Shown one piece after another: positions 8,811 to 18,475 of a DNA stretch of 64,000 nucleotides. The notes beneath the pieces are model-generated. The model was not told the origin of the DNA. It did not search any database and worked only from the letters and a program-made list of their open reading frames with translations. Position numbers and translations under genes: made by a program. The DNA is taken from the NCBI RefSeq assembly GCF_030546805.1, contig NZ_JAUOPC010000008.1, forward strand, positions 62,001 to 126,000. Reading direction: 5' to 3'. Source of the DNA: Cyclobacterium sp. 1_MG-2023. GTDB lineage: Bacteria; Bacteroidota; Bacteroidia; Cytophagales; Cyclobacteriaceae. Position 1 is the first letter of the stretch; the number at the start of each line of letters is the position of its first letter.

Positions 8811-9614
8811 CTAATAAGCTAAAATAGCAAAAACCGGTAAATGATCAGATGCATATCTTTCCGCAATAACCTCATGATGCTTTACAGCAAATGCTTTCTG
8901 GGGCTTAAAAAAAACAAAGTCAATGGCCTTATTAGGCTTAATGACAGGAATAGTTGGGGGGCAATCCCCATGGCATGTTCTTTCAAAATCCTTATCCATT
9001 AACTGTATGGCATCAGCCTTGGATATTGCATTAAAATCCCCTGCAATAATTACGGGTATTTTTTCCTTATTGAAATAAGAGACGATATCCTCGGCTTGTA
9101 AAGTTGTAATCGCATCGCTTTTAAAATCTAGGTGTGTGGAAGCAAACTTCACTTTCTGATTGCCGGGTAATGTTACTTGTACAATTAATACAGCTCTAGG
9201 CTCAGAATTTTCCTTTGTAGGCAATTGATGAAAAAACTGCTTTTCAATCGGGAATTTTGTAAGGATAGCATTACCGTACCCTCCACCCTGATAAGGCATG
9301 GAAGGCTCAAAGTAATAGTTCATCCCGGTCAACCTAGCCAATTCTTTGGCCTGATTTAGGTGAACACCTGACCGTTCGGTATTTACATCCACCTCCTGCA
9401 AGGCCACTAAATCCGGTTGGGAAGAATTAATCACTTTGGCGATTGCCTCTATATCAATCAAATCCGGTTTTGATGGTGGGTTGGCATGGTGAATATTATA
9501 GGCCATCACTTTTAGTTCTCGCCCCTTCTGTCCATATATAGGCCCGGACATCATTAAAGCGAAAGCAAAGATTCCAACCAAAAAAATTGTAGTGTTTTTA
9601 TATTGTAATTTCAT
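8811..9614 (-). CDS. Exported endonuclease/exonuclease/phosphatase family protein
   Basis: 267 residues from the ATG at 9614; the preceding TTG would add one residue only. A signal peptide ends near GPIYGQ. The EEP fold motifs are in order: MAYNIHH (Asn), LQEVDVNTERSG (metal-binding Glu), GDFNAIS (Asp-Asn) and the C-terminal SDHLPVFAIL (catalytic Asp-His). Family members cleave phosphodiester or phosphomonoester bonds in nucleic acids, inositol phosphates or sphingomyelin. Export points to a periplasmic or secreted role. No neighbouring gene on the same strand is close enough to define an operon. Confidence 0.87.
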   Translation of the reverse strand: MKLQYKNTTIFLVGIFAFALMMSGPIYGQKGRELKVMAYNIHHANPPSKPDLIDIEAIAKVINSSQPDLVALQEVDVNTERSGVHLNQAKELARLTGMNYYFEPSMPYQGGGYGNAILTKFPIEKQFFHQLPTKENSEPRAVLIVQVTLPGNQKVKFASTHLDFKSDAITTLQAEDIVSYFNKEKIPVIIAGDFNAISKADAIQLMDKDFERTCHGDCPPTIPVIKPNKAIDFVFFKPQKAFAVKHHEVIAERYASDHLPVFAILAY

Positions 9615-10113
9615 CAAACAAGGTAAAATTAGATTTTGGAATTAGTAGCCTAAAGGTATCATTTTCCTCTCGTTTTAGATTCAAACCTACATTCAAAATT
9701 TACCGTTGGTATGAAAAACAGCAATCCCAATTAGAAATTTTTATTCCTTTTCCTTCCTATAATTATTAACATAGAATTTTATCAATGGAAATAATCTTAG
9801 CTAATTAAGATGGAACCAAGCATTTGGCATAATTGATATAAACCAAATCTTGTTGAAATAGATTATTTGAGGTATTCTCTTTTTTTATACCTTACGTTGG
9901 TCAACAGCCTTTGCTTTCCAAGCCCTATTAATAATTAAATTTCAGAATCAAATCTTTCACATAATGAAAAATGCTATATGAATTAATAATTTTGATTATC
10001 AAATATTTTCATGGATTTTTCCATGTCATTAGTTTGAAAATTACTTGTGAATATTTAGGAAATACTTGTAAATTTCTTTAAAATCACCATTTAATAGACT
10101 GTATTTATCTGTA
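9615..10113. other. Divergent intergenic region
   Basis: About 500 AT-rich bases between the EEP enzyme and the hybrid kinase. TAATTTTG at 9987-9994 matches the plus-strand -7 consensus exactly but lacks a good -33 box. No reading frame is seen. Confidence 0.5.
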
Positions 10114-13100
10114 ATGAGCAATTCCGTTTTTAAAGACCCAGAAAAAGATTCCCAGTGGTTGAAAGCAGTAAATGCTGTTCAATTGTTGGGAGACTTACCT
10201 GAACTGTCTTTTGACAGTATTACCGGATTGATTGCGGATAGTTTTAAAATGCCTATTGCTTTGGTTACCTTTTTAGACCAAGACAAGGTTTGGTTTAAAT
10301 CCAAAACCGGCCTGACAACAAATGAGATTTCGCGAAATCAGTCAGAGGGGTTTTATATAGTAACGAGGGATGGAGAGTTTGAAATTCCTGATTTCACCAA
10401 AGATCATCGTTTTACAAAGGATCAATTGGAACTAGAAGGTAACTTGGTATATTACTATGCGAGTCATCCTATTTTTTCATCTGATGGTTTCCCCATTGGC
10501 GCATTATGTGTTTTAGACTATAAGCCACAGAAGCTCCTTGATAGTCAGAGGAAAACTTTAAAGGTTTTTGCTGAGCAAATACAGAAACAAATTGAATTAG
10601 GCCTACAGCAAATCAAACTCCGCTCTTTTAATCAAAAAACGGGAACTATTCTCAAAAACATTGGAGATGTCGTTTTTTTGCTTGATGAAGATCAAGTTTT
10701 CAGGGAATATTTCACTGCAAATGAAGAACATTTAAAATTCCCCCCAAAGGTATTCCTCCACAAGAAAATAAGCGAAGTCGGCTTTAGGCCTGACTTAGTA
10801 GAGCTTTTTCAGAAATTATTTACACAGGCCCTAGCAACCGACGAAAAACAAACAAAAGAATATAATCTTGTGATCAATGGCAAAACCGAATGGTTTGAAG
10901 TAACCTTTGAAAAAATGCTATTGACTGACAATGACATATTGTGCATCGTAAACAATATTAGTCGTCAAAAAAGTGAGGAGATAAAAACTGAACAGACAAT
11001 AAAAGAGTACCAAGATTTTTTCGAAAACACCCAAGGGTTGATGATCAAACATGGCCTTGATGGGGAAATTTCACATATTAATAACTCTGGTGTAAGAATC
11101 TTAGAATACACGAGAGAGGAGCTTCTAAAGATGAACATGCTTGATTTGGTGGTAAATAAAGACATTTACGCTGAATACCTCAATACAATAAAATCAGAAA
11201 AAGCATACAATGGTACAGGTAGGCTTATATCTAAATCAGGGAAAACAATTACATTCCAAATCAACAATGTTATGTTTGAACCTTTGCATGGAGCCCCATT
11301 TGTTTTGTGCAACGGAATGGATACTTCCGGCTACCTTAAAGCCCATGAGAAATTGGAAGCTGCCGCAATTTCAATCAACAAAGAACGCACCCTCCTTAGG
11401 ACCATTATTGATAATATCCCGATAAATATTTACACAAAAAATACCAATTTTGAAAAGACATTAATTAATCAAAAGGAATTAGATTACATTGGGTTGTCAG
11501 ATGAGAAAGAAGTCTTAGGTAAAAAGGACGAAGATTTATTTATTGAGGAAACTGCCAAAGCCTCTAGAATTGAGGATGAATTGGTGATAAAAGATGGGAA
11601 AAGTATTATCAATAAAGAAGTCATCCTTGAACAACAAAATGGAAACAAACGCTTCTGTTTAATTTCTAAATTGCCTTTAAAAACCGAAACCGAGGAAATC
11701 ATAGGTATGGTTGGTATTACCAACGATATTACTGAAAGAAAAAAAGCTGAAATGGCTTTATTGGAGAACGGAAAACGGCTCAATGCCATCATTACTAGTA
11801 CCAATACGGGAACTTGGGAATGGAACATGAGTAGCAATCAAATCTTGGTTAACCAAAGGTTTTGGGAAATCATAGGCTATGAGATTGATGATCAAACCAT
11901 CTTGTTTCAAGAAGACTGGAACAACCTTTGCCACCCGGAGGACTTGGCAAATAAAAAGGAAGGTTTAGCAAAGCATTTCATAAAAAAGTCAGATGTTTAT
12001 GAATGTGAAATACGTATAAAACATAAAGATGGCCATTGGGTTTGGGTGCTTGAAATCGGCAGGGTATTTTCTTGGGATAAAGATGGTAAACCCTCACTTA
12101 TGTACGGCACTTATCAAGACATAAGCGCAAGAAAAGAATTTGATACGCAACTGAATGCAGCCAAGGAAAGTGCTGAAAATGCCAACAGGGCAAAATCAGA
12201 TTTCCTAGCCAATATGAGTCATGAAATTAGAACTCCATTGAATGGTGTGATAGGTTTTTCAGATCTATTAATGAAAACGCCCTTGTCTGAGACCCAGCTT
12301 CAATACATGAAGACCGTCTACCACTCCGCTCATTCCTTATTAGATTTAATAAATGATATCCTTGACTTCTCTAAAATTGAAGCCGGTAAAATGGAACTAT
12401 CCATTGACAAGGTAGATATCTTTGAACTGGGTACCCAAGTAGCGGATATTATTAATTACCAGGCACATTCCAAAGGCCTAGAACTCATCCTTAACCTATC
12501 TCCGCATTTACCCCGATTTGTGTATGGGGATGACATTAGAATACGTCAGGTTTTGGTTAACCTACTAACGAATGCGATCAAATTTACCCATAAAGGGGAA
12601 GTGGAGTTAAAGGTTGAAATCCTCGAAGGTGCTCCCAATGATGAAACCATAAAATTCCGTTTCTCTGTAAAAGATACAGGAATAGGTATATCTCTTGATA
12701 AACAGCTTAAAATCTTTGATGCCTTTTCCCAAGAAGATGCAAGTACTACAAGAAAGTTTGGGGGAACAGGTTTGGGATTAACCATTTCTAATAAGTTATT
12801 GGGATTAATGGGCAGTAAACTAGAACTAAAGAGCGAGCCAAATAATGGGAGTTTATTTTATTTTGACTTACACCTGAAAGCTGAAGAAGGAGAGAAAGAA
12901 AAGTGGAGCGAAAATCATGGTCTAAGCAAGGTATTGGTGGTCGATGACAATCAAACCAACCGGTATTTGGTAAAGGAAATGCTAGAAGTCAAAAATATAA
13001 AGTGCCCTGAAGCAAGCAATGGACTGGAAGGTCTTCATGTACTTGAAAAAGAATGGCCGGTGGACTTGGTATTAATGGATTTGCGGATGCCTTTCCTAAA

Positions 13101-14112
13101 TGGCATTGAAACAATAGAAAAAATCCGATCACTCCCCAACAAAACCATAGCTAAAGTCCCTATAGTCTTGCTTTCCAGCTCTAATGATAATGAATTGGAC
13201 AAGGAAAAACTTGTAAAACTAAATGTACATCATCGCTTAATTAAACCAATTAAAAACCATCAAATAGATAAAGTGTTTCAAAAATTGCAAAATCCCAGTT
13301 ATAGTGAATTTCCACAAAGTCCATCAGTATCCGGAAAAGATCAAAGTTTCTTAACCAATCAGGAATTTAATATCCTTATTGCAGAAGACAACCCGGTGAA
13401 CATGAAGTTGGCAAAAATAATTTTGTCAAAAATAAGTCCTACCATCAATATAATAGAAGCGGAAAATGGATTAATGGCCTATGAACACGTCATTAAAAAC
13501 CACCCTGACCTTATATTAATGGACATTCAAATGCCAATAATGAACGGGTATGAAACCGCTAAGGCTATTCGGACAATTGACCATGGAAAAAGTATCCCAA
13601 TTATTGCATTGACAGCCGGAACGGTTAAAGGAGAAAAGGAGAGGTGCATTGATTCAGGAATGAACGATTATATGAGTAAACCATTGGTTCAGGACAAATT
13701 AACGGAAAAGATTATTAAGTTTCTTCAGCCTAAAAATTCAGATTCATTAGAACGAGAAGAATTTGAGAAAAACACCAATTATAATCCAAAGCATTTTGAT
13801 AAAGTCCACCTTTTAAACCTTTTTGATGGAGACAAGGAAATAGGAAAAGAATTATTAATAATTGCCCATGTAAACCTGCAAGAGAATAAAGCGGATCTGA
13901 AGCAAGCCATCCAGTCTCAGGATAAAATTTCCTTGTTGGATATCAGTCAAAAGATAAAAAGTTCAGCAAGTACCTCAGGCTTTTTTATTCTCTTAGAATT
14001 AACGAATCAAATAGAAAAAACCAAAGACGTTAAGCCTCTTTTTGACCTTGGCATGAGGGTCATAGAAGAGATTGATTATTTAATTGATAATTATGACAGT
14101 ATAGAATTATAG
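10114..14112 (+). CDS. Hybrid sensor histidine kinase with two receivers and an HPt-like tail
   Basis: 1332 residues without membrane segments, so a cytoplasmic sensor. Order: GAF (about 12-160); four PAS or PAS-like domains (about 175-290, 295-410, 425-540, 553-675, the last two the clearest); HisKA with His703 in NMSHEIRTPLNG; ATPase with NLLTNAIKF (about 817-825), KDTGIGIS and GGTGLGLTIS; receiver 1 with Asp989 (LVLMDLRMP); receiver 2 with Asp1137 (LILMDIQMP); and a C-terminal helical region (about 1225-1332) shaped like an HPt domain. In that region the expected phospho-acceptor His is Gln1279 (SQKIKSSASTSGF). The phosphorelay would therefore have to end at a receiver or use an outside HPt protein. 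It is transcribed alone. Confidence 0.92.
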   Translation: MSNSVFKDPEKDSQWLKAVNAVQLLGDLPELSFDSITGLIADSFKMPIALVTFLDQDKVWFKSKTGLTTNEISRNQSEGFYIVTRDGEFEIPDFTKDHRFTKDQLELEGNLVYYYASHPIFSSDGFPIGALCVLDYKPQKLLDSQRKTLKVFAEQIQKQIELGLQQIKLRSFNQKTGTILKNIGDVVFLLDEDQVFREYFTANEEHLKFPPKVFLHKKISEVGFRPDLVELFQKLFTQALATDEKQTKEYNLVINGKTEWFEVTFEKMLLTDNDILCIVNNISRQKSEEIKTEQTIKEYQDFFENTQGLMIKHGLDGEISHINNSGVRILEYTREELLKMNMLDLVVNKDIYAEYLNTIKSEKAYNGTGRLISKSGKTITFQINNVMFEPLHGAPFVLCNGMDTSGYLKAHEKLEAAAISINKERTLLRTIIDNIPINIYTKNTNFEKTLINQKELDYIGLSDEKEVLGKKDEDLFIEETAKASRIEDELVIKDGKSIINKEVILEQQNGNKRFCLISKLPLKTETEEIIGMVGITNDITERKKAEMALLENGKRLNAIITSTNTGTWEWNMSSNQILVNQRFWEIIGYEIDDQTILFQEDWNNLCHPEDLANKKEGLAKHFIKKSDVYECEIRIKHKDGHWVWVLEIGRVFSWDKDGKPSLMYGTYQDISARKEFDTQLNAAKESAENANRAKSDFLANMSHEIRTPLNGVIGFSDLLMKTPLSETQLQYMKTVYHSAHSLLDLINDILDFSKIEAGKMELSIDKVDIFELGTQVADIINYQAHSKGLELILNLSPHLPRFVYGDDIRIRQVLVNLLTNAIKFTHKGEVELKVEILEGAPNDETIKFRFSVKDTGIGISLDKQLKIFDAFSQEDASTTRKFGGTGLGLTISNKLLGLMGSKLELKSEPNNGSLFYFDLHLKAEEGEKEKWSENHGLSKVLVVDDNQTNRYLVKEMLEVKNIKCPEASNGLEGLHVLEKEWPVDLVLMDLRMPFLNGIETIEKIRSLPNKTIAKVPIVLLSSSNDNELDKEKLVKLNVHHRLIKPIKNHQIDKVFQKLQNPSYSEFPQSPSVSGKDQSFLTNQEFNILIAEDNPVNMKLAKIILSKISPTINIIEAENGLMAYEHVIKNHPDLILMDIQMPIMNGYETAKAIRTIDHGKSIPIIALTAGTVKGEKERCIDSGMNDYMSKPLVQDKLTEKIIKFLQPKNSDSLEREEFEKNTNYNPKHFDKVHLLNLFDGDKEIGKELLIIAHVNLQENKADLKQAIQSQDKISLLDISQKIKSSASTSGFFILLELTNQIEKTKDVKPLFDLGMRVIEEIDYLIDNYDSIEL

Positions 14113-14189
14113 GGCTTATAGGTGCATCAAAAATAGAGAAATACCAATTTTTTATTTTTACCAAGAAAAGGTAACCATCATTTTTTTCT

Positions 14190-14197
14190 TACATTTG
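14190..14197 (+). promoter_or_regulatory. Candidate -7 element for prs-rplY
   Basis: TACATTTG matches TAnnTTTG exactly and lies about 40 bases before the prs start codon. No good TTTG is seen at the -33 position, but the region upstream is T-rich. Confidence 0.45.
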
Positions 14198-14237
14198 TTA
14201 TTCCTTTGTACAAAATCCACCTAAAATAAATAATATC

Positions 14238-15164
14238 ATGCCCGAGACAAAAATTTTCTCAGGTTCAAATACTCCCCTTTTGGCCAAAAGTATTGCCAAA
14301 TCTTATGGCCAAGCACTTGGCGACTTGACACTAGCTAAATTTAGCGATGGAGAAATGTCACCAAGTTACAATGAATCGATAAGAGGTTGCAATGTCTTTT
14401 TGGTACAATCTACAAATCCTTCGGCAGATAACTTATTAGAGTTATGCTTGATGATAGATGCTGCCAAGAGAGCCAGTGCCTACAAAGTATGTGCTGTAAT
14501 CCCCTATTTTGGGTATGCAAGGCAGGACAGAAAAGATAGACCTAGGGTTAGTATCGCCGCCAAACTTATTGCCAATATGATTACATCTGCAGGTGCTGAC
14601 CGCATCATGACTTGTGATCTTCATGCAGGCCAAATTCAGGGATTCTTTGACATTCCTTTGGATCATTTGAATGGATCAGCTATCTTTGTGCCCTATTTGA
14701 AAAGCTTGGATTTAGGAAACCTTATTTTCGCTTCGCCGGATGTTGGAGGAGTTGGTAGAACAAGGTCTTATGCCAAGCATTTTGAGGTAGACATGGTCGT
14801 TTGTGATAAGCACAGAAAAAGGGCCAACGAAGTTGCATCCATGCAGTTGATAGGAGACGTAAAAGGGAAAGATGTGGTGATGATAGACGACTTGGTCGAT
14901 ACTGCCGGAACCATGTGCAAAGCTGCCCAAATCATTATGGATAAGGGAGCATCTTCGGTTAGAGCCATTGCCACTCATGGAGTCTTGTCTGGCAAAGCCT
15001 ATGAAAATATTGAGAATTCTGTACTTTCCGAATTGGTCATAACAGACACAATCCCTGTAAGTCAAGAGTCCTCTAAAATAAAAGTGTTAACAGTAGCTGA
15101 TTTGTTTGCAAAGGCAATTCATGCAGTGACAGGAAACACTTCTATTAGTTCGCTATTTATTTAA
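14238..15164 (+). CDS. prs: Ribose-phosphate pyrophosphokinase (PRPP synthase)
   Basis: 308 residues, typical of class I PRPP synthases. Visible motifs are RQDRKDRPRVSIAAK (ATP-binding region), DLHAGQIQGFFDIPLDHL, the SPDVGGVGRTRSYAKHF loop and the PRPP-binding signature VMIDDLVDTAGTMCKAA. The enzyme makes PRPP from ribose-5-phosphate and ATP for purine, pyrimidine, histidine and NAD synthesis in the cytoplasm. It lies 29 bases before rplY on the same strand. A prs next to a CTC-type L25 gene is also found in other bacteria, so a shared transcript is expected. Confidence 0.96.
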   Translation: MPETKIFSGSNTPLLAKSIAKSYGQALGDLTLAKFSDGEMSPSYNESIRGCNVFLVQSTNPSADNLLELCLMIDAAKRASAYKVCAVIPYFGYARQDRKDRPRVSIAAKLIANMITSAGADRIMTCDLHAGQIQGFFDIPLDHLNGSAIFVPYLKSLDLGNLIFASPDVGGVGRTRSYAKHFEVDMVVCDKHRKRANEVASMQLIGDVKGKDVVMIDDLVDTAGTMCKAAQIIMDKGASSVRAIATHGVLSGKAYENIENSVLSELVITDTIPVSQESSKIKVLTVADLFAKAIHAVTGNTSISSLFI

Positions 15165-15193
15165 TCATTTATTATTTTAACCAAACATAAATT

Positions 15194-15784
15194 ATGAAAT
15201 CACTTGAGATTATAGGGTTTAAAAGAGCAAATCTCGACAGAAGATCTCTTGACGCAATCCGCGAAGAGGGAAATGTTCCTTGTGTTGTTTACGGACCTGG
15301 TATTAAAGAACAAATTCACTTCGTAGCTCCGGCTATATTATTCAGAGACTTGATCTATACACCTGAAGTACATATGGTGGATCTGAATATCGAAGGAACA
15401 ATCATAAAAACAATTCTTAGAGAAGCGCAATTTCACCCCGTAAGTGAAACATTGCTTCACGCTGACTTTTTGGCTTTTAGCGATAAAAAAGCGATTAAAA
15501 TGGAAATACCTGTAAAACCTTACGGTTCTTCTCCGGGTATCATCAAAGGTGGTAAATTGGAAATTAAAACCAGAACCCTATTGGTAAAAGGTTTTGCAAA
15601 CGATCTACCTGATGAGATTCCATTTGATATCTCAACACTTGAATTGGGTAAATCTGTGAAAGTAGGTGACCTAAGTGTTGAAAAATTTGAATTACTTAAC
15701 AGTCCAAACGTAACAATTGCCACCGTAGGTGTTCCAAGAGCATTGAGAGGTAAGAAAGGCGATGAGGAGGAAGAAGAAGGATAA
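15194..15784 (+). CDS. rplY: 50S ribosomal protein L25, CTC (general stress) form
   Basis: 196 residues, the long two-domain TL5/CTC form of L25, which binds 5S rRNA. The N-terminal L25 domain begins MKSLEIIGFKRANL and the C-terminal beta domain follows from about residue 95. The chain ends in a strongly acidic tail (GDEEEEEG), common in this form. It is likely co-transcribed with prs and is followed by a strong terminator. Confidence 0.95.
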   Translation: MKSLEIIGFKRANLDRRSLDAIREEGNVPCVVYGPGIKEQIHFVAPAILFRDLIYTPEVHMVDLNIEGTIIKTILREAQFHPVSETLLHADFLAFSDKKAIKMEIPVKPYGSSPGIIKGGKLEIKTRTLLVKGFANDLPDEIPFDISTLELGKSVKVGDLSVEKFELLNSPNVTIATVGVPRALRGKKGDEEEEEG

Positions 15785-15811
15785 TCCTTGCTATTTCTCT
15801 TATAAAATTTT

Positions 15812-15848
15812 AATCCTGTTCTGTTTTTCACGGAACAGGATTTTTTTA
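15812..15848 (+). terminator. Rho-independent terminator of prs-rplY
   Basis: A perfect stem AATCCTGTTC (15812-15821) and GAACAGGATT (15833-15842) with an 11-base loop is followed by a run of T. It sits about 28 bases after the rplY stop. Confidence 0.9.
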
Positions 15849-15911
15849 TCTTCACCCGTAAGTAGTTTCTTTCAATACAAGTGGAACCAATTAAGCTTTC
15901 AGGGAATTAAT

Positions 15912-15935
15912 GCCCTTTGATGATAGTCAAAGGGC
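15912..15935 (+). other. Short hairpin before pth
   Basis: GCCCTTTGA (15912-15920) pairs perfectly with TCAAAGGGC (15927-15935) across a six-base loop. It lies between the rplY terminator and pth. It could be a second terminator or a structure in the pth leader; the following T run is too short to decide. Confidence 0.4.
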
Positions 15936-16033
15936 TTTGTAAAATTTACTCGGGTTAGTGGTTTCTCTCTCCCTCTGTTTTGATCGAACTATTTCGTTTT
16001 AAAAATTAAAGATTGTAAAAGGCAAAAAAGCGT

Positions 16034-16594
16034 ATGAAATACCTTGTTGTTGGACTGGGAAATATCGGTCCGGAGTACGAATTGACAAGACATAATATTG
16101 GCTTTCTGGTACTAGACAGATTGGCCGACCAGAAGAATCTGAGCTGGGAAAGTAACCGGCTTGCCTTTACCTCCTTGCTCAAACACAAAGGTCGCCAATT
16201 GCATTTAATCAAACCTACCACTTATATGAATTTGAGTGGGAAAGCCGTAAATTACTGGATGAAGACCTTGAAGATACCGAAAGAAAATGTCTTGGTCGTT
16301 GTAGATGACTTGGCGCTGCCTTTTGGTAAATTACGATTGAAACCTAAAGGATCAAGCGCCGGGCACAATGGCTTAAAGAATATCGAAGAGTTAACGGGTG
16401 GACAAAATTATGCCCGTCTTAGGTTCGGTATTGGCGATGATTTCCCCAAAGGAAGACAAATAGACTATGTATTGGGTAGGTGGTCACAGGAAGAAATCGA
16501 CACACTGCCGATATATATGGACAAGGCCATAGAAATGATCACAGCGTTTAGCACCATAGGGCTGGAAAAGACAATGAATCAATACAATAAATAA
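16034..16594 (+). CDS. pth: Peptidyl-tRNA hydrolase
   Basis: 186 residues, the normal Pth length. Motifs: [20 protein letters not shown] with Asn10 and catalytic His20, [10 protein letters not shown] with Asn66, and [16 protein letters not shown] with the Asp91/Asp92 pair. It frees tRNA from prematurely released peptidyl-tRNA in the cytoplasm and is normally essential. The next gene starts only four bases after its stop, so the two are very likely co-transcribed and perhaps translationally coupled. Confidence 0.96.
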   Translation: MKYLVVGLGNIGPEYELTRHNIGFLVLDRLADQKNLSWESNRLAFTSLLKHKGRQLHLIKPTTYMNLSGKAVNYWMKTLKIPKENVLVVVDDLALPFGKLRLKPKGSSAGHNGLKNIEELTGGQNYARLRFGIGDDFPKGRQIDYVLGRWSQEEIDTLPIYMDKAIEMITAFSTIGLEKTMNQYNK

Positions 16595-16598
16595 CATC

Positions 16599-16892
16599 AT
16601 GAAAAATATTAATCTTGGAATCCAGATAGTCCCTAAAAGCAAAGACCAGAACAGCTACGAATTGGTAGACAAAGCCATTGCAGTAATTGCTGCATCAGGA
16701 GTGAAATATGAGGTGACGCCTTTTGAAACGGTGATGGAAGGACCTGAAGAAAAGTTAATGGCAATTGCCAAAGCTGCTCAGGAAGCAGTCTTGGGAGCAG
16801 GAGCCGAAGAAATTCTGGTATATTATCGCATGCAGATTCGCTCTGAGAAAGATGTAAGCATGGATGAAAAAACCTTGCCGCATAAACATTAA
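16599..16892 (+). CDS. MTH1187/YkoF family thiamine-binding-like protein
   Basis: 97 residues with the look of the MTH1187 family: NLGIQIVPKSKD near the start, then SGVKYEVTPFETVMEGP and the EILVYYRMQIRS strand. Family members are small ferredoxin-like proteins that form oligomers; some bind thiamine or its pyrimidine part. The exact ligand here is not known. It lies four bases after pth, probably as the second gene of a two-gene transcript. Confidence 0.82.
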   Translation: MKNINLGIQIVPKSKDQNSYELVDKAIAVIAASGVKYEVTPFETVMEGPEEKLMAIAKAAQEAVLGAGAEEILVYYRMQIRSEKDVSMDEKTLPHKH

Positions 16893-16975
16893 GGCCTAAA
16901 TTAAAATGCAACCCTATTCCAATACTAGCTCAATTTTGACAATAGTAGTAAAATGGGAAACCCATTATACTCAAA

Positions 16976-17018
16976 GGGTAAAGCAATACCATTTCTATTA
17001 GAAGGCATTGCTTTACCC
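16976..17018. terminator. Hairpin between convergent genes
   Basis: GGGTAAAGCAAT (16976-16987) pairs perfectly with ATTGCTTTACCC (17007-17018). It lies between the plus-strand thiamine-binding-like gene and the minus-strand Dabb gene. Flanking T runs are poor in both directions, so termination is likely but not certain. Confidence 0.55.
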
Positions 17019-17027
17019 ATTTGAAAT

Positions 17028-17450
17028 TTATTTGGCCCAGTAATCGATTACGGTAACATCTTTTAAATGTGGCCTTAATACTTCTCCAAATGCCTTATGG
17101 GCCGGATGAGGCAAATAAGCATCTCTGTCTTCTTCACTTTCAAACGTGAGCAAAAAACAATGGGTCAGCCCTTTATTTAGCCCTTCAGGACTATTGTTAG
17201 TCCCCCATTCAAAACCTACAATCTGAGGGATTTTTTCTTGAAGCCCAATAAATGCTTCCTCAACTTCCGCAATATCTGATGGACTTGACTCCTCTTTAAA
17301 AGAAAAAAGGACAACATGTCTCAATAGGGGCTTTTCTGAGCTCACAGTTTTTTTCATTTCTTTTGATTCTTCACTTGTTTCTACATTTCCTCCTGGCTGA
17401 CAGCCAACAGCTAACAATAATATTACCGCAATTGAAAATAATGGTTTCAT
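17028..17450 (-). CDS. Dabb (stress-responsive alpha/beta barrel) domain lipoprotein
   Basis: 140 residues. The N terminus is a lipoprotein signal with lipobox LAVGC (Cys17). After a Ser/Glu-rich linker, a Dabb domain runs from about residue 43 (LLRHVVLFSFKEE) to the end, with FLLTFESEEDRDAYLPHPAH as the other conserved block. Dabb domains form dimeric ferredoxin-like barrels. Roles vary and no catalytic function can be assigned. Exported lipid-anchored versions are frequent in Bacteroidota. Confidence 0.85.
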   Translation of the reverse strand: MKPLFSIAVILLLAVGCQPGGNVETSEESKEMKKTVSSEKPLLRHVVLFSFKEESSPSDIAEVEEAFIGLQEKIPQIVGFEWGTNNSPEGLNKGLTHCFLLTFESEEDRDAYLPHPAHKAFGEVLRPHLKDVTVIDYWAK

Positions 17451-17885
17451 AGAAAGGTTTGTATATATGTGGTCCTATTTATAATCATGTAAAGTAAATG
17501 AAAAAAACGAAAAATGCCCTCCTATAGGGAAATATGTTCTTATTGGTTTGGGCAAGGCCCAAAAAACAACCTTCTATTCAATACATTTTAATCCGAATTA
17601 TACAATTGAGAACTTGTCTTTGTCATCATTTTAGGAAAATTAAATCTAATTATAGAAAAAATTAAATTAAAAGATTTAAATTTAACTTTAATACGTGAAT
17701 CGTTATTTTTTAAAGGTGCCAAGTAGGGATTAAAAAATTCTTTGGTCTTTTGACAAAAAAATAGCTTTTTTTAGGAAAATATAATTCCTTAGCCATTGTT
17801 TAATAGAAATTAAAGATTTAATAAGTGATCGTCCATATGAAATCCCTCTACCCTCAATCCATTTTTCAAATCAAAAATACTTTTT
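17451..17885. other. Divergent intergenic region
   Basis: 435 very AT-rich bases between the Dabb lipoprotein and the receiver protein. It holds a candidate promoter at 17741-17769. A further TAACTTTA lies near 17682-17689. No reading frame is seen. Confidence 0.5.
17741..17769 (+). promoter_or_regulatory. Candidate promoter for the receiver gene
   Basis: TTTG at 17741-17744, 17 bases, then TAGCTTTT at 17762-17769, which differs from TAnnTTTG only in the last base. The leader would be about 115 bases. Confidence 0.35.
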
Positions 17886-18293
17886 ATGAGTGAGATAGGG
17901 CTAACTTACATAGTGGATGATGACCCACTTTATAATTTTGGAACAAAAAAAATTATAGAAATAACTGCTTTTACCAATCAAGCACTATTTTTCTTAAATG
18001 GTGAAGAAGCTTGGGAGGATTTTTGTCAACGTATAGAAAACAATGAACCTATCCCCGATGTCATTCTAACTGACATCAATATGCCGCTTATGAATGGTTG
18101 GCAATTATTGGATAAAATTGGAGAAACGTCTTTTAATCATCCAATAAAAATTTTTGTAATTTCTTCATCCATAAACAAAGAAGAAATGGACAAGGCCAAA
18201 AAGTATGAGCATGTCAGTGATTATATTGTCAAGCCCCTTACTTTGGACAAAGTAAAAAATCTTAAGAAAAAAATATTAGAAGGTGAATATTAA
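17886..18293 (+). CDS. Single-domain response regulator
   Basis: 135 residues, a lone receiver domain without an output domain. The acidic pocket is in YIVDDDPLYNFG (residues 11-13), the phospho-acceptor is Asp63 in ILTDINMPLMNGW, the Ser switch is in FVISSS, and the conserved Lys is in IVKPL. Such proteins pass or hold phosphate, or bind a partner directly. No kinase gene is adjacent; the hybrid kinase at 10-14 kb and the PAS protein at 32-35 kb are only possible partners. Confidence 0.9.
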   Translation: MSEIGLTYIVDDDPLYNFGTKKIIEITAFTNQALFFLNGEEAWEDFCQRIENNEPIPDVILTDINMPLMNGWQLLDKIGETSFNHPIKIFVISSSINKEEMDKAKKYEHVSDYIVKPLTLDKVKNLKKKILEGEY

Positions 18294-18475
18294 GCCTAAT
18301 AAACAGTCGCTATAGGCCTTCTCTCATAACTTTTACCCCTTCTTATACTTGAGCAATTAATATTATTGGCCGATCTATAGCTGACTAAGTCAATATCCCT
18401 CAGCAGGAACCCTGTAAAGCTTTGATTCTCACCTTACATCAATGCCTCAGTTGTAAATTGGTCTATTATGAACTG

